The notes below the pieces were generated by a model. It was not told the DNA's origin. It did no database searches and was given only the letters and a program-made list of their open reading frames with translations. A program made the position numbers and the translations under genes. 64,000 bases of DNA from Sapria himalayana (Eukaryota; Streptophyta; Magnoliopsida; Malpighiales; Rafflesiaceae): the NCBI GenBank assembly GCA_029783825.1, contig JAREIK010002450.1, forward strand, positions 2,825,039 through 2,889,038, read 5' to 3'. This document shows positions 49,614-61,765 of the stretch, piece after piece; the first letter of the stretch is position 1, and every line of letters starts with the position of its first letter.

Positions 49614-49823
49614 GATAATTTTCACTTAACGGCTTTCTCCCGCAAACTAACAGTTGTCGAACTTATGGCAGCGTTAAAAATGAATTTAATATATGCATTT
49701 TATTGCATATTATATTTACATTTGATTTAGATTTTTTCTTTTTTTTTTTGGTAAAATTATATTTTATTGCTTCTAAACGAAAATATTTATAAAAAGTACC
49801 AATTTTAAATAATTTTAACATTA
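49614..49823 (-). promoter_or_regulatory. Immediate upstream region of the Alfin-like gene
   Basis: About 75 bases next to the ATG (to about 49690) have the base composition of the exon and are probably 5' UTR. Beyond that the sequence becomes AT-rich with a T/A run, and at about 49822 the LTR of copia-4 begins. No clear TATA box can be defended. Confidence 0.4.
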
Positions 49824-50088
49824 TTATGAACAATATTATAGATGTATATAATCTCTCCATTAGTATCTTGACTATTGATATTCTTGTAACTCTTATTATT
49901 CATAGATTAATTTGTATTAATTTGTATAGATTAATATGTATTCATTGATACATTTAATATATATTCATATATTAAACCCTATAAATAGTAAGCCTTTGTA
50001 TAAATCAAAATACACTTGAAGAAATAGGAAATCTCTCTCATGTTTCTCATATATATCTTATTCTCTTGTATTTCTATTATATAATAAG
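49822..50088 (+). repeat. 5' LTR of copia-4
   Basis: Starts TATTATGAACAATATTATAG and matches 53599-53846 through CTATTGATATTCTTGTRACT, TTATTCATAGATTAAT and CTTTGTAT to ATAATAA. It is followed by GTTATCTGCACGAAGC, a possible primer-binding region. It ends about 210 bp from the Alfin-like start codon, on the opposite strand. Confidence 0.85.
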
Positions 50089-50432
50089 TTATCTGCACGA
50101 AGCTTAATTGGATTTTCAATAGATATATTGAAGAATATGAAAACTCATTTGGTAAGATCCTCAATCGGTAACAATGATATATGTCTCACAAATAATGTAT
50201 CAATGCTATTATACTTAAGAATAAAAGATTCATTTCCTTTTTAAAAATACAAGGATCAGATGTTAATACAATATCAGGTAGTACAAAATTGATTGAGATC
50301 TCCGGAAAAGCTAATATATTGTTATTCGGAGGAATAAAAACTCATATTGATGATATATTATATTATGCAAAGTCTCAAAGAAATTTATTAAGTTTTAAAG
50401 ATATTTGACGAAATGGATATAATGTTGAGACT

Positions 50433-53400
50433 ATGAATAAAGATAACACTGAGTATTTATATATTACCAACGTTGTATCAGGTAAGAAAAATATATTAGA
50501 AAAATTACCCATTTTTTTCTCTAGTCTATACTACACAAACAAAAGCACAATTGAGGCACATGCCATATTAAACCAAAAGTTTACTGATAAAAATAATTTA
50601 ATTATTTGGCATGACTGATTGAGATATCCTGGGTATATAATGATGCGGAGAATTATTAAAAATTCAAGTGGGCATTCACTGAAAAAACAGAAGATTTTTC
50701 TGTCAAATGAATTTTCATATGCTGCTTGTTCTCAAAGAAATTTTATATTAAGGCCATCACCAACAAAAATAAGGACAGAGTCCCTTGCATTTTTGCAATG
50801 TATACAAGGTGATATATGTGGGTCTATTCATCCACCATGTGGACCATTTCAATATTTTATAATTTTGATTAATGCATCAATGAGATTGTCACATATATAT
50901 TTGTTATCAACAAGTAACCAAGCATTTGCTAGATTGCTTGCTCAGATATTTTGGTTACGGGCTCATTTTCCAGATTATCTGATTAAGTCAATTCGTCTTG
51001 ACAATGCTGGAGAATTTACTTCCCAAGCTTTTAATGATTATTGTATGTCTATTAAAATAACTGTTGAACATCTTGTATCATATGTTCATATACAAAATGG
51101 TCTTGTAGAATCATTTATTAAACATCTTTAATTAATTGCAAGGCTATTACTAATGAGGACGAAGCTATCAACTTCTGCTTGGGGCCATGCTATTTTGCAT
51201 GCAGCAGTACTGATTCGTATTAAACCAACAAATTATCATGAGTTCTTTCCTTTACAATTAGTTTTTGGTTGAGAACCAAATATTTCTCATCTGATGATTT
51301 GGGGTGTGCGGGATATGTTCCGATTACTCTATCAAAACGCACTAAGATGGGTCCCCAAAAAAGATTAGAAATACATGTTGGATATAAATCTCCATCGATA
51401 ATCAAATATTTAGAGCCATCAACTGGAGATTTATTTACGGCTCATTTTGCTGATTGTCATTTTGATGAATTGGATTTTCCAACTTTAAAGAATTGATGTT
51501 CGAAGAGAGTAACTACATCTTACATACCAAATGCTAATGCTCTAGTCAGAATTGATGTCCCTGTAGGACAATCTATTGCTAATGAACCTAAAGCATCAGT
51601 GAAACGTGGTCGATCAGTTAGTTTGGAATATAAAAATCCTCGGAAAAGAAAAGGATCAAAAAATTAAGCTGATGAATTGATGACTCTAGAATAGTCACTA
51701 GTTGTAATTCCAAAAGAAATTTAGGTACCTGAAACTTATGACAAACAAGGGATCTCAATAAACTATGTCATGACTAGCCAAAGATGGAATCAGAATAAAA
51801 TCAATATTGATAAAATATTTATCTATAATGTAGCACTCAATATTATTATTGACAATAAAGAGCTTGAGCTAAAGTCTGTCGAGGAATGTAGACAGAGAGA
51901 TGATTGGCCAAAATGGAAAGATACAATTGATGTAGAATTGAATTCTCTTTCAAAACATGAAATTTTTGGTCCTATACATACACCTGATGGTGTCAAACCT
52001 GTAGGATACAAATGGGTATTTGTGCGAAAATGAGACATGACAAATAAAGTTGTTAAATATAAAGCATAATTAGTTACACAAGGATTCTCTCAAAGATATG
52101 ACATTGATAATGAAGAGACGTATTCCATGATGTTGATACAATTACTTTTCGATATTTAATTAGCCTGATAATGTATGAAAAACTTGGTATGTGTTTAATG
52201 GATGTTGTTACTACTTATTTATATGGACCACTTGACAGTGACATTTATATGAAATTCCTAGAAGGATTAAAATTGTCTACAACACATAATTCTGATCATC
52301 GAGAACATTACTTGATAAAATTATGCAAATTTCTATATGGGATGAAACAATCTGAATGCATATGGTATAATCGTCTTAGCAAATATTTATTGCGAAAAGG
52401 ATATAAGAATGATCCCCTTTGCCTATGTATATTTATTAAGAGATCTAGATCCGAGTTCATTATAATAAGAGTTTATATTGATGACCTAGATATTATTGAA
52501 ACTATGAATGAGATTTTAAGAGCAGTAGGCAACTTAATGAAAGAATTTAAGATGAAAAACTTGAAAAAACAAAACTTTGCATATGTTTGCAGATTGAACA
52601 CTTAGAGAATGGAATTTTTGTTCAATAATCAGCTTATATATCAAATGTGTTGAAATAATTCTATATGGATAATGCTCATCCATTGAGCACTATAATGGTT
52701 GTAAGGTCATTATATGTGAATAAAGATCCTTCCCGACCTCAGATGGATGATAAAGAGTTTCTTGGTCTTGAGGTATCATATATTAGTGCTATTTGAGCAC
52801 TAATGTATATTACAAGTCATACACGACCTGATATATCATTTTCTATAAATTTGTTAGTAAGATATAGTTGTTATCCAACAAGAAGACATTGGAATGGAGT
52901 TAAACACATAGTGAGGTATTTTCAAGGTACGATAGATGTGAGCCTATATTATTCAAATGTACCCAAAGTGGAATTAATTGGTTATGCAAATACGGGATAT
53001 ATGTCTGACCCTCATAATGCTCGATTACAAATAGGCTATTTGTTCACATGTTGTGATGCATCCATTTCATGGCATTCTATGAACAATTAATCACCGCCAC
53101 ATCTTCTAATCATATAGAGATCTTAATAATTCATGAAGCAAGTCAGGAATATTTTTGGTTAAGATATATAATACATCATATTCGAGGGTCATGTAGTTTT
53201 TCTTTTAGCAATGAGGTCCCAAAGACCTTGTATGAAGATAATGCTGCATGCACTGTTCAATTAAAAAATAGGTATATAAAAGGGGATAGAACAAAACATA
53301 TATCACCAAAATTCTTTTTCACTCATGATCTACCAAAGAATGGTGATATTAATGTTTAATCAATTCTTTCAACTAATAATCTAGCAGATTTATTCACCAA

Positions 53401-53480
53401 GACTCTACCTACTGCAACATTTGAAAGGCTAGTTCATAGCATTGAAATGTGTAGGCTCAGAATTTAAAGTGATATTGAGA
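50433..53480 (+). pseudogene. Copia-4 gag-pol pseudogene (protease linker, integrase, RT, RNase H)
   Basis: Open pieces at 50433-50618, 50619-51131, 51269-51496, 51770-52033, 52171-52605, 52803-53090 and 53069-53359 follow the copia order and are separated by single stops or frameshifts. The integrase HHCC region has lost its second His (WHD…LRYPG where the family has LGHPG). The last piece ends ATFERLVHSIEMCRLRI before the 3' LTR. Known role: reverse transcription and integration of the element; not expected to be active here. Confidence 0.85.
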
Positions 53481-53598
53481 AAAGAAATAGTAAATTTTTT
53501 TTTATAATGTACTCTTTTTCCCTTTACCATGGTTTTGTCCCACTGGGTTTTCCTGGTAAGGTTTTTAATGAGACAGTATCTGGAAATCCAAGGGAGAG

Positions 53599-53846
53599 TA
53601 TTATGAACAATATTATGGATGTTCATAAACTCTTTATTAATCTTTTGACTATTGATATTCTTGTGACTCTTATTATTCATAGATTAATATGTATTAATTA
53701 GCATTAATTAATATATATTCATTGGTATATTTAATATGTATTAATTGGGAGCCTTTGTATGAGTTGCAATATACTTGAAGGAATAACAATTTTTCCCATG
53801 TTTCTACTATATCTCTCGTTCTCTTGTCCAGCTATTTCATAATAAA
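53599..53846 (+). repeat. 3' LTR of copia-4
   Basis: Preceded by the polypurine-like AAGGGAGAG at 53590-53598. Aligns with the 5' LTR with scattered differences, so the insertion is not recent. Neither LTR shows the canonical TG start, and a clean 5-bp duplication was not found. Confidence 0.85.
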
Positions 53847-53873
53847 CATAAATTAGTACAGAAGGTAACAAAA

Positions 53874-53876
<3 letters not shown>

Positions 53877-53922
<46 letters not shown>

Positions 53923-54165
53923 CATAACATTTTTAATATGATAAAAACTATAGTTACAAATTATATTTAATATTTTTATAATTAAAAACTATATGTATAC
54001 ATACATACATATCATTATGCATGTATGTAATTTAAAATGATATATGTACATATCTTTAACTATATAGTGATATTTATAAACAATATATATAATGATATAT
54101 AAAACAATTATAACTATAAATACAATTAAAGAATAATATGTATATATATACAACATATGTAATGA

Positions 54166-54205
<40 letters not shown>

Positions 54206-54240
54206 ATAAATATTATTATATAGTTAAAGATATATATAGA
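53877..54240. repeat. AT microsatellites
   Basis: (TA)n at 53878-53916 and 54167-54200 with ATACATACATAC at 53997-54010 and intervening TATATA-rich sequence. No coding content. Confidence 0.9.
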
Positions 54241-57200
54241 TATCATTATATAACATATATAACGACATATATAATATTTTAAATACAGTAAAAACCATAC
54301 TTAAAAACTATATTTAACATTTTTATAGTTAAAAATTGTGTGTGTGTGTAGTTAAAAATGATATTGTAAAAGTAAAAGGTATGTGAAATATCACCTAGCA
54401 TGCATCAAAAATCCCTTTGGGATTTCTGATTTTTCTTTTATAAAAGTAGGTTTTTCCTTATTTGAAAAGTATCTCTCAATCCCAATTCCTTTTTAGCTTA
54501 TATTTCTTTTATTATATTGTTTATTTTATTGACTTAAATATTGATTTTTTTTTACCAAATTATTGTTGCATTTTCTATTTTTAAAATAATAGCAATGAAT
54601 GTGGGGTTTAGGAAAGTTTTGTCAAAAGGGTAACAAGAGCCTCGAGGTTTATGGTTTTTAAGATGGTAATGCACCCCTCCATTTATCTGAATCTTTTTTG
54701 GTATATTGACACAAATAGTTGTTATTATTAATCTTGGTTATTATTTATTATAAAAGTGAAACAAATGATAGCAATATTTGAAGTTGACAAATTCAACGAG
54801 ATTAATTTTTCATTAAACTTGATTTTTGCCTACTCCAAATTTGAAGTAGAAAAATTTGGAGTAATGTACTTTTAGTTTAGAAAACTTGATTTACAATGAT
54901 GACATCATAATTTTTTCAATATCTTTAACGCATGATCCATACCAAATCAAAATCAATGCCTTACAAAGACATGCTTGATTGTCATTTATGGCTTAGATTA
55001 ATTATGGTCCGAATTACTATTCAAAATAGGGTTGATCTTAACTATAATCTAAAAGAGTTCCATTTCTCCATGAAAAGGGAGGTTATGACATACATAGTAT
55101 GAGGAACAATAATTTTCTTTATGATATTCCTTAATTAAACATATTTAGTCATCTAAAATGTTGATTACCAACAGACATTGATTATAACTCAGTGAAAACT
55201 TTGAACCATAAATATTTTGCTTAAAGTTATGAAGTCATTTTTTTGTGTCAATATTTCTCCAATGAAGTTATGAAGTTAATGATGATTTATTATCAAGCAA
55301 AAACAAAGCAAATTTTTTAATGACTTTACTATATAATTGTTAGAATAAGTAATTGATATAGGGATGATTAATTATTTATACTGACTTGTTTTTTTTATCT
55401 CACATATTAGTTTCTTTTTCATTGGCTCCTAAATTCAATAAGAAATCTATTTTAATAGTAATAAAAAATGTTAATTGTTTCTCTAACAAACTAAATTAGT
55501 TGGAAGGATTAATAAATTATTGACCCAATGTATAATTACTCATTTTATACATTCTTCATATGTTTTTTTTCTTTATCTCTCAATTGTCGCATTCCTTCAC
55601 TTCTCATCCTTCTATTGCTTCATTGAATAACTACAACATTTAGTTTTTAATTTAGAATAACTAGTCTATAAATTTGAATTTAAATAGTGTTTCAACAATT
55701 TAAATTATGCAATTAATTTAAAACTATTGTCTTGAATTATTGCTTGCATGTTTAGAATGGAATAGATGTTCAAAATACATTGAACTTATATTCTATGTGT
55801 GTATATATTTTTTTATAAATAAAGAAACAATTCATACATAATTGTTTTAAAAAAATTGTATACATAAAATAAACATATTATTTATATGCCCCACCCGGAC
55901 ACAAATATAAATATATTTAATATTGTTTATAAATTTTATAATTATATATACAAAATAAACTTTGTATATAGGATAAATTAGAAAAAAAATTGGATACATT
56001 CTTAAAATATATGATGTATATGTAACTAACACACACACACACACACACACATGGTTGGTATTATATATTATATAATTTATAATTTATTTTCTACATAATT
56101 TATAATTTGTATAACATGAAAATTTTAGAATTTTATTATTTAAACTTTTATATTTTCATAATTTTATAAATTAACAATTTTACAATATTTAAAATTTTAT
56201 AATCTTGTATTTGTTATGATTGTTATAATTTTTTTAAAATTATAAAAAATATAAACAAATTTATAATTTTAATAATATTTCTACTATATATATAATCTAT
56301 AATTTAGTTCACACATATTTTAAAATCCCAATAATTAAAAATATTAAAATTCTGATTATTTTAATGTTGTAATGTTATAATTTTATGATATTATAATTTT
56401 ATAATTTTGATAAATTTATAAAATAGTGCATACAATGATATATATATTTCTATGGCCGATTTAATGTCCAAATAATCAAGAAGTATTTTTCTTAAGTACA
56501 TGCTAAATAACTATAAAAAACTCATCACTTCCTACTTTCCAATTACAAAATTTTAATAAAATTTTTAATGGAAAATATTAGAGTTGATGTTAAGCACGTG
56601 ACCTTCATCCATAAGAACATTTCACAACATTCCCTCATTTGTATATCTTAGTTCAAAAGGTTCAAAGTGAAAAGCTAGAATATTCCACAAGCAAGGTGTT
56701 CACAAAATTAACTTATTGGTAATTTATAACTTGTAACTATTAATACTTTTTACAGAAGCTAGTACTTTGTAGTTCGAAATAATAATTGTATTTTTATTCT
56801 TAATTTTTCATCACTTGTAATTTGTAACTATTAATACTTTTTATAAGAAAAGAGAAAATAATATAGTGACTTATGTGAGTCAACAAAATAAAAGTTAAAT
56901 AATTACTATTTTGTTAGGAGACAAGACTAGAGTGGATGCAAAAATTATAAAATTATCCAAAGTGTATGTCTTACAACCCAACATAGATTATTAGTTCTCA
57001 ATTTTCTATTGAAAAAGTAAAGTTAAAATATCTCAAGAAATCTAAGATTAAGTTAAATTAAAAATTATGTGATAAACATCAAGCTGAGTTGCATAAAAAA
57101 AATTTAATTTATAGGATATAGGATGACTATATAGTCACACTACAAAAAAAGAATCTTACACTAAGGATAAATTTGCAATACATAAATTTTGAACATATTA

Positions 57201-58560
57201 CTAATCAAATAATAAGCGAAACAAACAAGGAACTAGTAGAGACAAAGGGAGTAAGATGTAAATAGTGAGGTAGAATTAAGTATTGTAAAATGAAGGTTAA
57301 TGGAAATAGTTCTTTATGATAAAAACTATTTACCAAATTGAGAAGGAAATATTAGCACATAATTATTAAACCAATAATACATTATAGTTCAAAAAAGATA
57401 GACTACGACAAGATATGATACATGTCGCATAGGCATAACTATATTTGTAAAATTAGATGTACTGGAAAAGTTACAAAATAAATTTTAAAATGATTAGAAT
57501 AAGTTATACATAAAATTAAATTAAATTTGAGAGAGAATATTTTTGGGTTCTGCCGAAATTAGGCAAACCAAAAGAATAAAATTGGCTCCAAAAAATAATT
57601 AAAGCTGGTTTAATTTTTTTGTGTTTAAATTTAATAATTTGTATGTGATGTATAGTTTATTATGTGTAAGTTTTATTTAATTAATAATGTCACATTTTAA
57701 GTATTTTTTTAATATGTATTATTGGAGTGCTCACATCAAAAATAAAGTGCTTATAACATTATTAAATAAAATAAAAAAGAAATAAGAATGTTATAAGTTT
57801 TTTTTTTGTGATAAAAAAAATAAGTGGAATTATATTAAAATAAGAGTGACCCATTTCTCGATGGGTTTGTGCATGTAATAAAAGGGGAGAGTGTGCACAA
57901 TTTTTGGGTTGGTACATAAGAAAAAAAATGGGATAACCCATTATATGGAAAAGGAAAGGAGTTGTAGGCGTGAGGCTTAGGAAAAATTGGTGATTTTTTA
58001 AATTTCACAAAGCTATGTGGGTACTTTTTTAGTTTTTCGGAATAAAGGCTTTTTTAAAAACTCCTCTTTTATAGAGTTTTTTTTTTAGAAACTCATTTTT
58101 GTGGTGGGGGAGGGAACAACAATACTTATGTAACATTTCTTCTCTATATATTTATTTCTTCTCCTGCACATGATCATTCTTGTGACATTGTTTGGTATGC
58201 TAAATACCAAATAATACAGATCATTAGGTTTTATTTTCATGATGTATTTTTTCTGAAAGAGTGATTTATTTGTAATGATTTTAGAAAAAAAATAGTTTGA
58301 AATAAAGAGTTTTTAGTGTGAAAGTGCGACTTGGTGGAGTTGGTGGCTAGAAGGAGAGCAAAAAGTCACACAAGTCTTAGTAATTGATATTCTACGACTT
58401 GATTATACCATTGAGTACTTATAAAATGATTTCAATATTCATTCTTGGCCAAAATATTACATATATTATCATGATAATTTTCATATGTCATGACTCTACC
58501 ACTTTGTTGACACAATTCTTTCATCTTGCAACACATTCTCTTGATTGTGAAGATTTCTTA
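54241..58560. other. AT-rich sequence with no recognised gene
   Basis: No coding match on either strand. Contains a (CA)n run at 56029-56051, a (GT)n run at about 54338-54348, and the palindromic AAAAATCCCTTTGGGATTTC at about 54408-54427. Sequence around 57840-58090 (GTGACCCATTTCTCGATGGG, then G-rich) could be an LTR but has no partner in view. Confidence 0.35.
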
Positions 58561-58804
58561 GAGTCGTAATTGAGCTGGCATGAAATAATTTCATAATTAT
58601 GACATTAATTTCATGGTGCAACAACCAAGTACCTTATTAGTGTTAAAACCTATAGTAGCCTCTAGATGCTAGAACTGTTCCATTACCAAATCACATAATA
58701 CTCACTAGCATCATAACTTTATGTTACAAAATCTAAATGCCAAAGCCATGATTTTGATTTAGTGCCATGACTTTCAATTTAAGAAATTCATGATCTCTCC
58801 GATA

Positions 58805-58975
58805 TATTTAAACCATCACTAATGCACTAGATCTCATAAGAACTCTAAAGTTAAATGTGCTTGGTCATGATCATTACTAAGACGATTGACCAGTGTGGAA
58901 GTTTATTGTATGTATCTACCATGTGATTGGTAAGGGAAGATTGGGGTGAGGGTGAAAAAAATAAAAAAAAACCTA
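58805..58975 (+). mobile_element. Third copy of the SINE-like repeat
   Basis: Reverse-oriented relative to the copies at 1195 and 3751. It contains TTTAAACCATCACTAATG, ATCTCATAAGAACT, ATGTGATTGGTAAGGGA and ends GGGTGAAAAAAATAAAAAAA, the clearest poly(A)-like tail of the three. No duplication is certain. Confidence 0.7.
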
Positions 58976-59039
58976 AAAACCTATTAAACGCAAATTCAAT
59001 TGAAGACATCATATAAAATGTCACAACTTCATTCATGTC

Positions 59040-59450
59040 ACGATCCTAGAGAAAATGTCATGACTTGAATCTTCAAGTTATCAGTCACCACAACACATGT
59101 TGTAGCAAAAATGATTTTATAACTTAAGTTGAGTCACAACTTTATAATGCAACTAACAACTCCAAAGCTATAATCTCCTATCACAACCTTCCTTAATAGG
59201 TTAGCATTTCATTTCGATCATGACTCCAAGATTGAGGTCGTGACTTAGAACTTCATTCAATGTTCTAGCTTTAGTCATCTTGGCTCCACAAAACAAGGCG
59301 TGACTCCTCAGCACGACTCCTCAATAAATCTTCTAGATTTAGTCTAGTCATGACTCAATAGAATAGAACATGACTCCTCGGTAGATCTTTTTGATTTGAC
59401 TCTACAATATACATAGCATCTTTAGAAAAAATATGAGCCAATCCTAATAA
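59040..59450. repeat. Degenerate GTCATGACT-rich sequence
   Basis: GTCATGACTTGAATC, GTCGTGACTTAGAAC, GGCGTGACTCC, AGCACGACTCC, GTCATGACTC and ACATGACTCC recur with irregular spacing of roughly 20-60 bp. Similar words (ATGACTTGAA, GTGACTTGAA, GAAGTCATGA) appear at 61150-61480. They probably belong to the untranslated or LTR parts of the same copia family. Confidence 0.55.
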
Positions 59451-61130
59451 AATATTATCATCAATAATCTCATGAAACTACCTATTCTTTGTCCATCATT
59501 ATACATATCATAATGTTATGGTTATTTTAATTTTTTATGTTTTATCAAAACAAACAAACAATTCAACAAGCATAAGGTCTTCTAATTTAAGCCTTATAAC
59601 TTGTACCCTCTTACTATTATGAATTTATACCTATTATTAATCTTTTATATTCTCATTTAAAATTTATCTTGTATTCAGTATTTTTATTTTATAATCAGTT
59701 TGAATTCATCATTGAATTCATCATTAAATTCATCACTTATCTTTCTTAAATTTTATATTTAATTTTGAATCTATTTTATATATACTTCTCCATAGTCAAC
59801 TAAAGGATTCGTTTCTGAAATTTTCTTGATGATGGAGTCCACAAGGTGAAATGCAAAAGGATGATTGTTGGAGCTTTGTATCATGTTTTTATATGTCACA
59901 ACTCCATGTACACTATGTTCATCATCACCAGTTTATTATCAAGTGAGCATGAAGAAATATATTCTTTAAATTGAGTTTATTAATTTCTAAGTCCAAGTTG
60001 ATATTTAAACTATCAGAGAAAAAATCTCATTAAATAATTTTTTTTAACTAATCTATTTGATTACTAAGTGAGCCTTTTCTCTCGACTGAGAATTATCATC
60101 ATTGGGTTTCAATATAAAGAGCCATTTATTTTGTAGATCTTGCTCCCCTTTAATTAAGGGTACAAGATCTTAAGTCTTGTTGATATGTAGAGGTTTCATC
60201 TCTTCCTGCATAGATTGAAGTCATTCCTATTTATTATAAAAAAAAATATTTTTCTAAAAGGTATAAAGTTCACATTCATCCATGAGTAATATATAATCAT
60301 GGAATCTAGAGGATACCTAATGAGGCTTAGATGATTTCTCAATTCAGATTGAGATATATCATCATGTACAATTAGGTAGAGGTGTCAATCGTGCCGGGCC
60401 GGCCCGGCACGGCACGGTTCAGTCGTGCTTGGGCCGGCCCGGCACGGAACAAATCTGTGCCCGGGCCCGTGCCGTGCCCGGCTTTGGCACGAACCGTGCC
60501 GTGCCGTGCCTGGCCAGGCACGGTTCGGCCCCTGGCACGGCAAACCGGCACGGCAAACCACATGCCTCCCCTCCCGCAAAAAAAGACCGCGGGTCGGGTC
60601 AAATTCGACCCGACCCGCGGTCCCCGTTTCCCGAACCTCTCGGACAGGTTTACCCGAGCGGGCCAGGCGAGGCACGGCACGGCCCGTCGTGCCTGCGGGC
60701 CGTGCCGAGCCCGGTTTTTTTAAACCGTGTCGTGCCCGGCACGGCACGGTAGCACGGTCGTGCTCGTGAAAAACGGGCCGTGCCTTGCCGGGCCGGCCCG
60801 TTTGACACCTCTACAATTAGGTATTGCTTACTTCTAACTAAAATATGGTCGCTCACCCCCCCTTGATAGGTATATCCTAGTACTTAGAAGTAACAGGTGA
60901 ATCATTTGCCTCAGAATCATTAGATGACTACTCAATTTCTTCTCCTTGATAAAACTAATCTATAGAAAGAACCAGTGCTAGATCTATATAAATAGTAATC
61001 TCTAAGAAATTATTATTCTTCTTTTTAGATGATTGTCTTTCATTAATTGGTCATCTAGAAAAATTACATTGATACTCTAAACAAGATTCTTAAAAATTAG
61101 ATTCCATTGTATTAAGATTGGCTCATACTT
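59450..61130 (-). mobile_element. Degenerate Ty1/copia remnant (copia-6), minus strand
   Basis: Minus strand 60230-60050 reads the start of copia RT (SMQEEMKPLHINKT, DLVPLIKGEQDLQNKWLF, EKAHLVIK; compare the family W..AM.EE...L..N.TWELV..P). A short hAT-like element is inserted at 60377-60813. Sequence 60830-61130 is probably the linker between integrase and RT. The rest is too decayed to assign. Confidence 0.65.
60377..60813. mobile_element. Short GC-rich hAT-like element, CpG-rich and apparently young, TSD CAATTAGG
   Basis: Termini are TAGAGGTGTCAATCGTGCC and GGCCCGTTTGACACCTCTA, with a perfect CAATTAGG duplication (60369-60376 and 60814-60821). The interior is extremely GC-rich with repeated GGCACGG/CCGTGCC words and GGGCCGGCCCGG near both ends, forming strong subterminal inverted repeats. 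CG dinucleotides are abundant, unlike in most other copies. All open frames across it (six overlapping) are products of this composition, not genes. Confidence 0.95.
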
Positions 61131-61139
61131 ATGAAGATA

Positions 61140-61765
61140 AAAAATATGCTTGGTGTTATGACTTGAATTGTGGAGTCACGACATAAAAGTAGTGTGAATC
61201 TAATCTATATTTTTGCGACTTAAACTCTTAAGAATTGAATTCGTGAACCTATTTTTTGGTGTTGTGACTTGAATAAAATCAAAACTATTTGTTCGATGTT
61301 GCAATCTGAATTATGAAGTCAATACCCAAACAAAGTCACAATCTCTATTATGAAGTTGCAACTTGAACGAAGTTAAGATTTGAATGAAGTTATAACATAT
61401 CATGTGTTATTGTGATTACTAGATTTAAGGATTGAAGTCATGATACTATTCTTTGATGTCACAATATAAATAAAGTCATGATATGGAAACCTTATATTAT
61501 AACGTAGGTCTTATGTTTGAAGAGGTTTTATGTTTTACTATTTAATAATCTATAATGTAATAATGAAATATGATATATCTCTAAGTGATTAAAAATTTAG
61601 TGAAAGTTTTCCTATTACAAAATTGTGGATGCTCTTTTCTTCTCTCTCCTTCTCTCCTTGTGCATTATGTACTTTATCTATAAGAGTTAATTTCCCATTC
61701 TGGAGACCCTAAAATACCATCTCTCAAATTGTTTAGAATGCTTACCCTTACATTCAATTTTAGGT
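61140..61765 (+). repeat. Presumed 5' LTR/leader of copia-7
   Basis: It directly precedes the primer-binding-like TTTGGTATCAGAGGG at 61774-61788. It contains recurrent GTGACTTGAAT-type words and a pyrimidine-rich stretch near 61630-61660. The partner LTR would lie beyond the window, so the boundaries are not defined. Confidence 0.45.

Larger units (their letters stand above)
49822..53846 (+). mobile_element. Ty1/copia retrotransposon with both LTRs, gag deleted (copia-4)
   Basis: LTRs of about 250-265 bp lie at 49822-50088 and 53599-53846. The interior opens with a protease-to-integrase linker at about 50250 (TISGSTKLIEISG, YYAKSQRNLLSFKDI); gag is absent. Integrase reads from 50619-51130 with its D, D and E residues (GDIC, LDNAGEFTS, VESFIKHL). 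RT starts near 51895 (WPKWKDTIDVELNSL, YKWVFVRK), with YIDDLDII at the catalytic site, and RNase H runs 52800-53360 (YITSHTRPDISFS, LYEDNAAC, RTKHIS). Several in-frame stops (for example after SFKDI, WHD and FIKHL) make it non-functional. It is the best preserved copia here. Confidence 0.9.

Noticed and set aside
49497..49730. 77-codon plus-strand frame
   Set aside because: It is antisense to exon 1 of the Alfin-like gene, which is supported by family similarity and splice phase.
60372..60856. Several overlapping Arg/Gly/Pro-rich open frames of 100-120 codons on both strands
   Set aside because: They lie within the 60377-60813 hAT-like element, whose repeated GGCACGG words lack stop codons. 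All frames are open, none resembles a protein family, and the target duplication explains the block.
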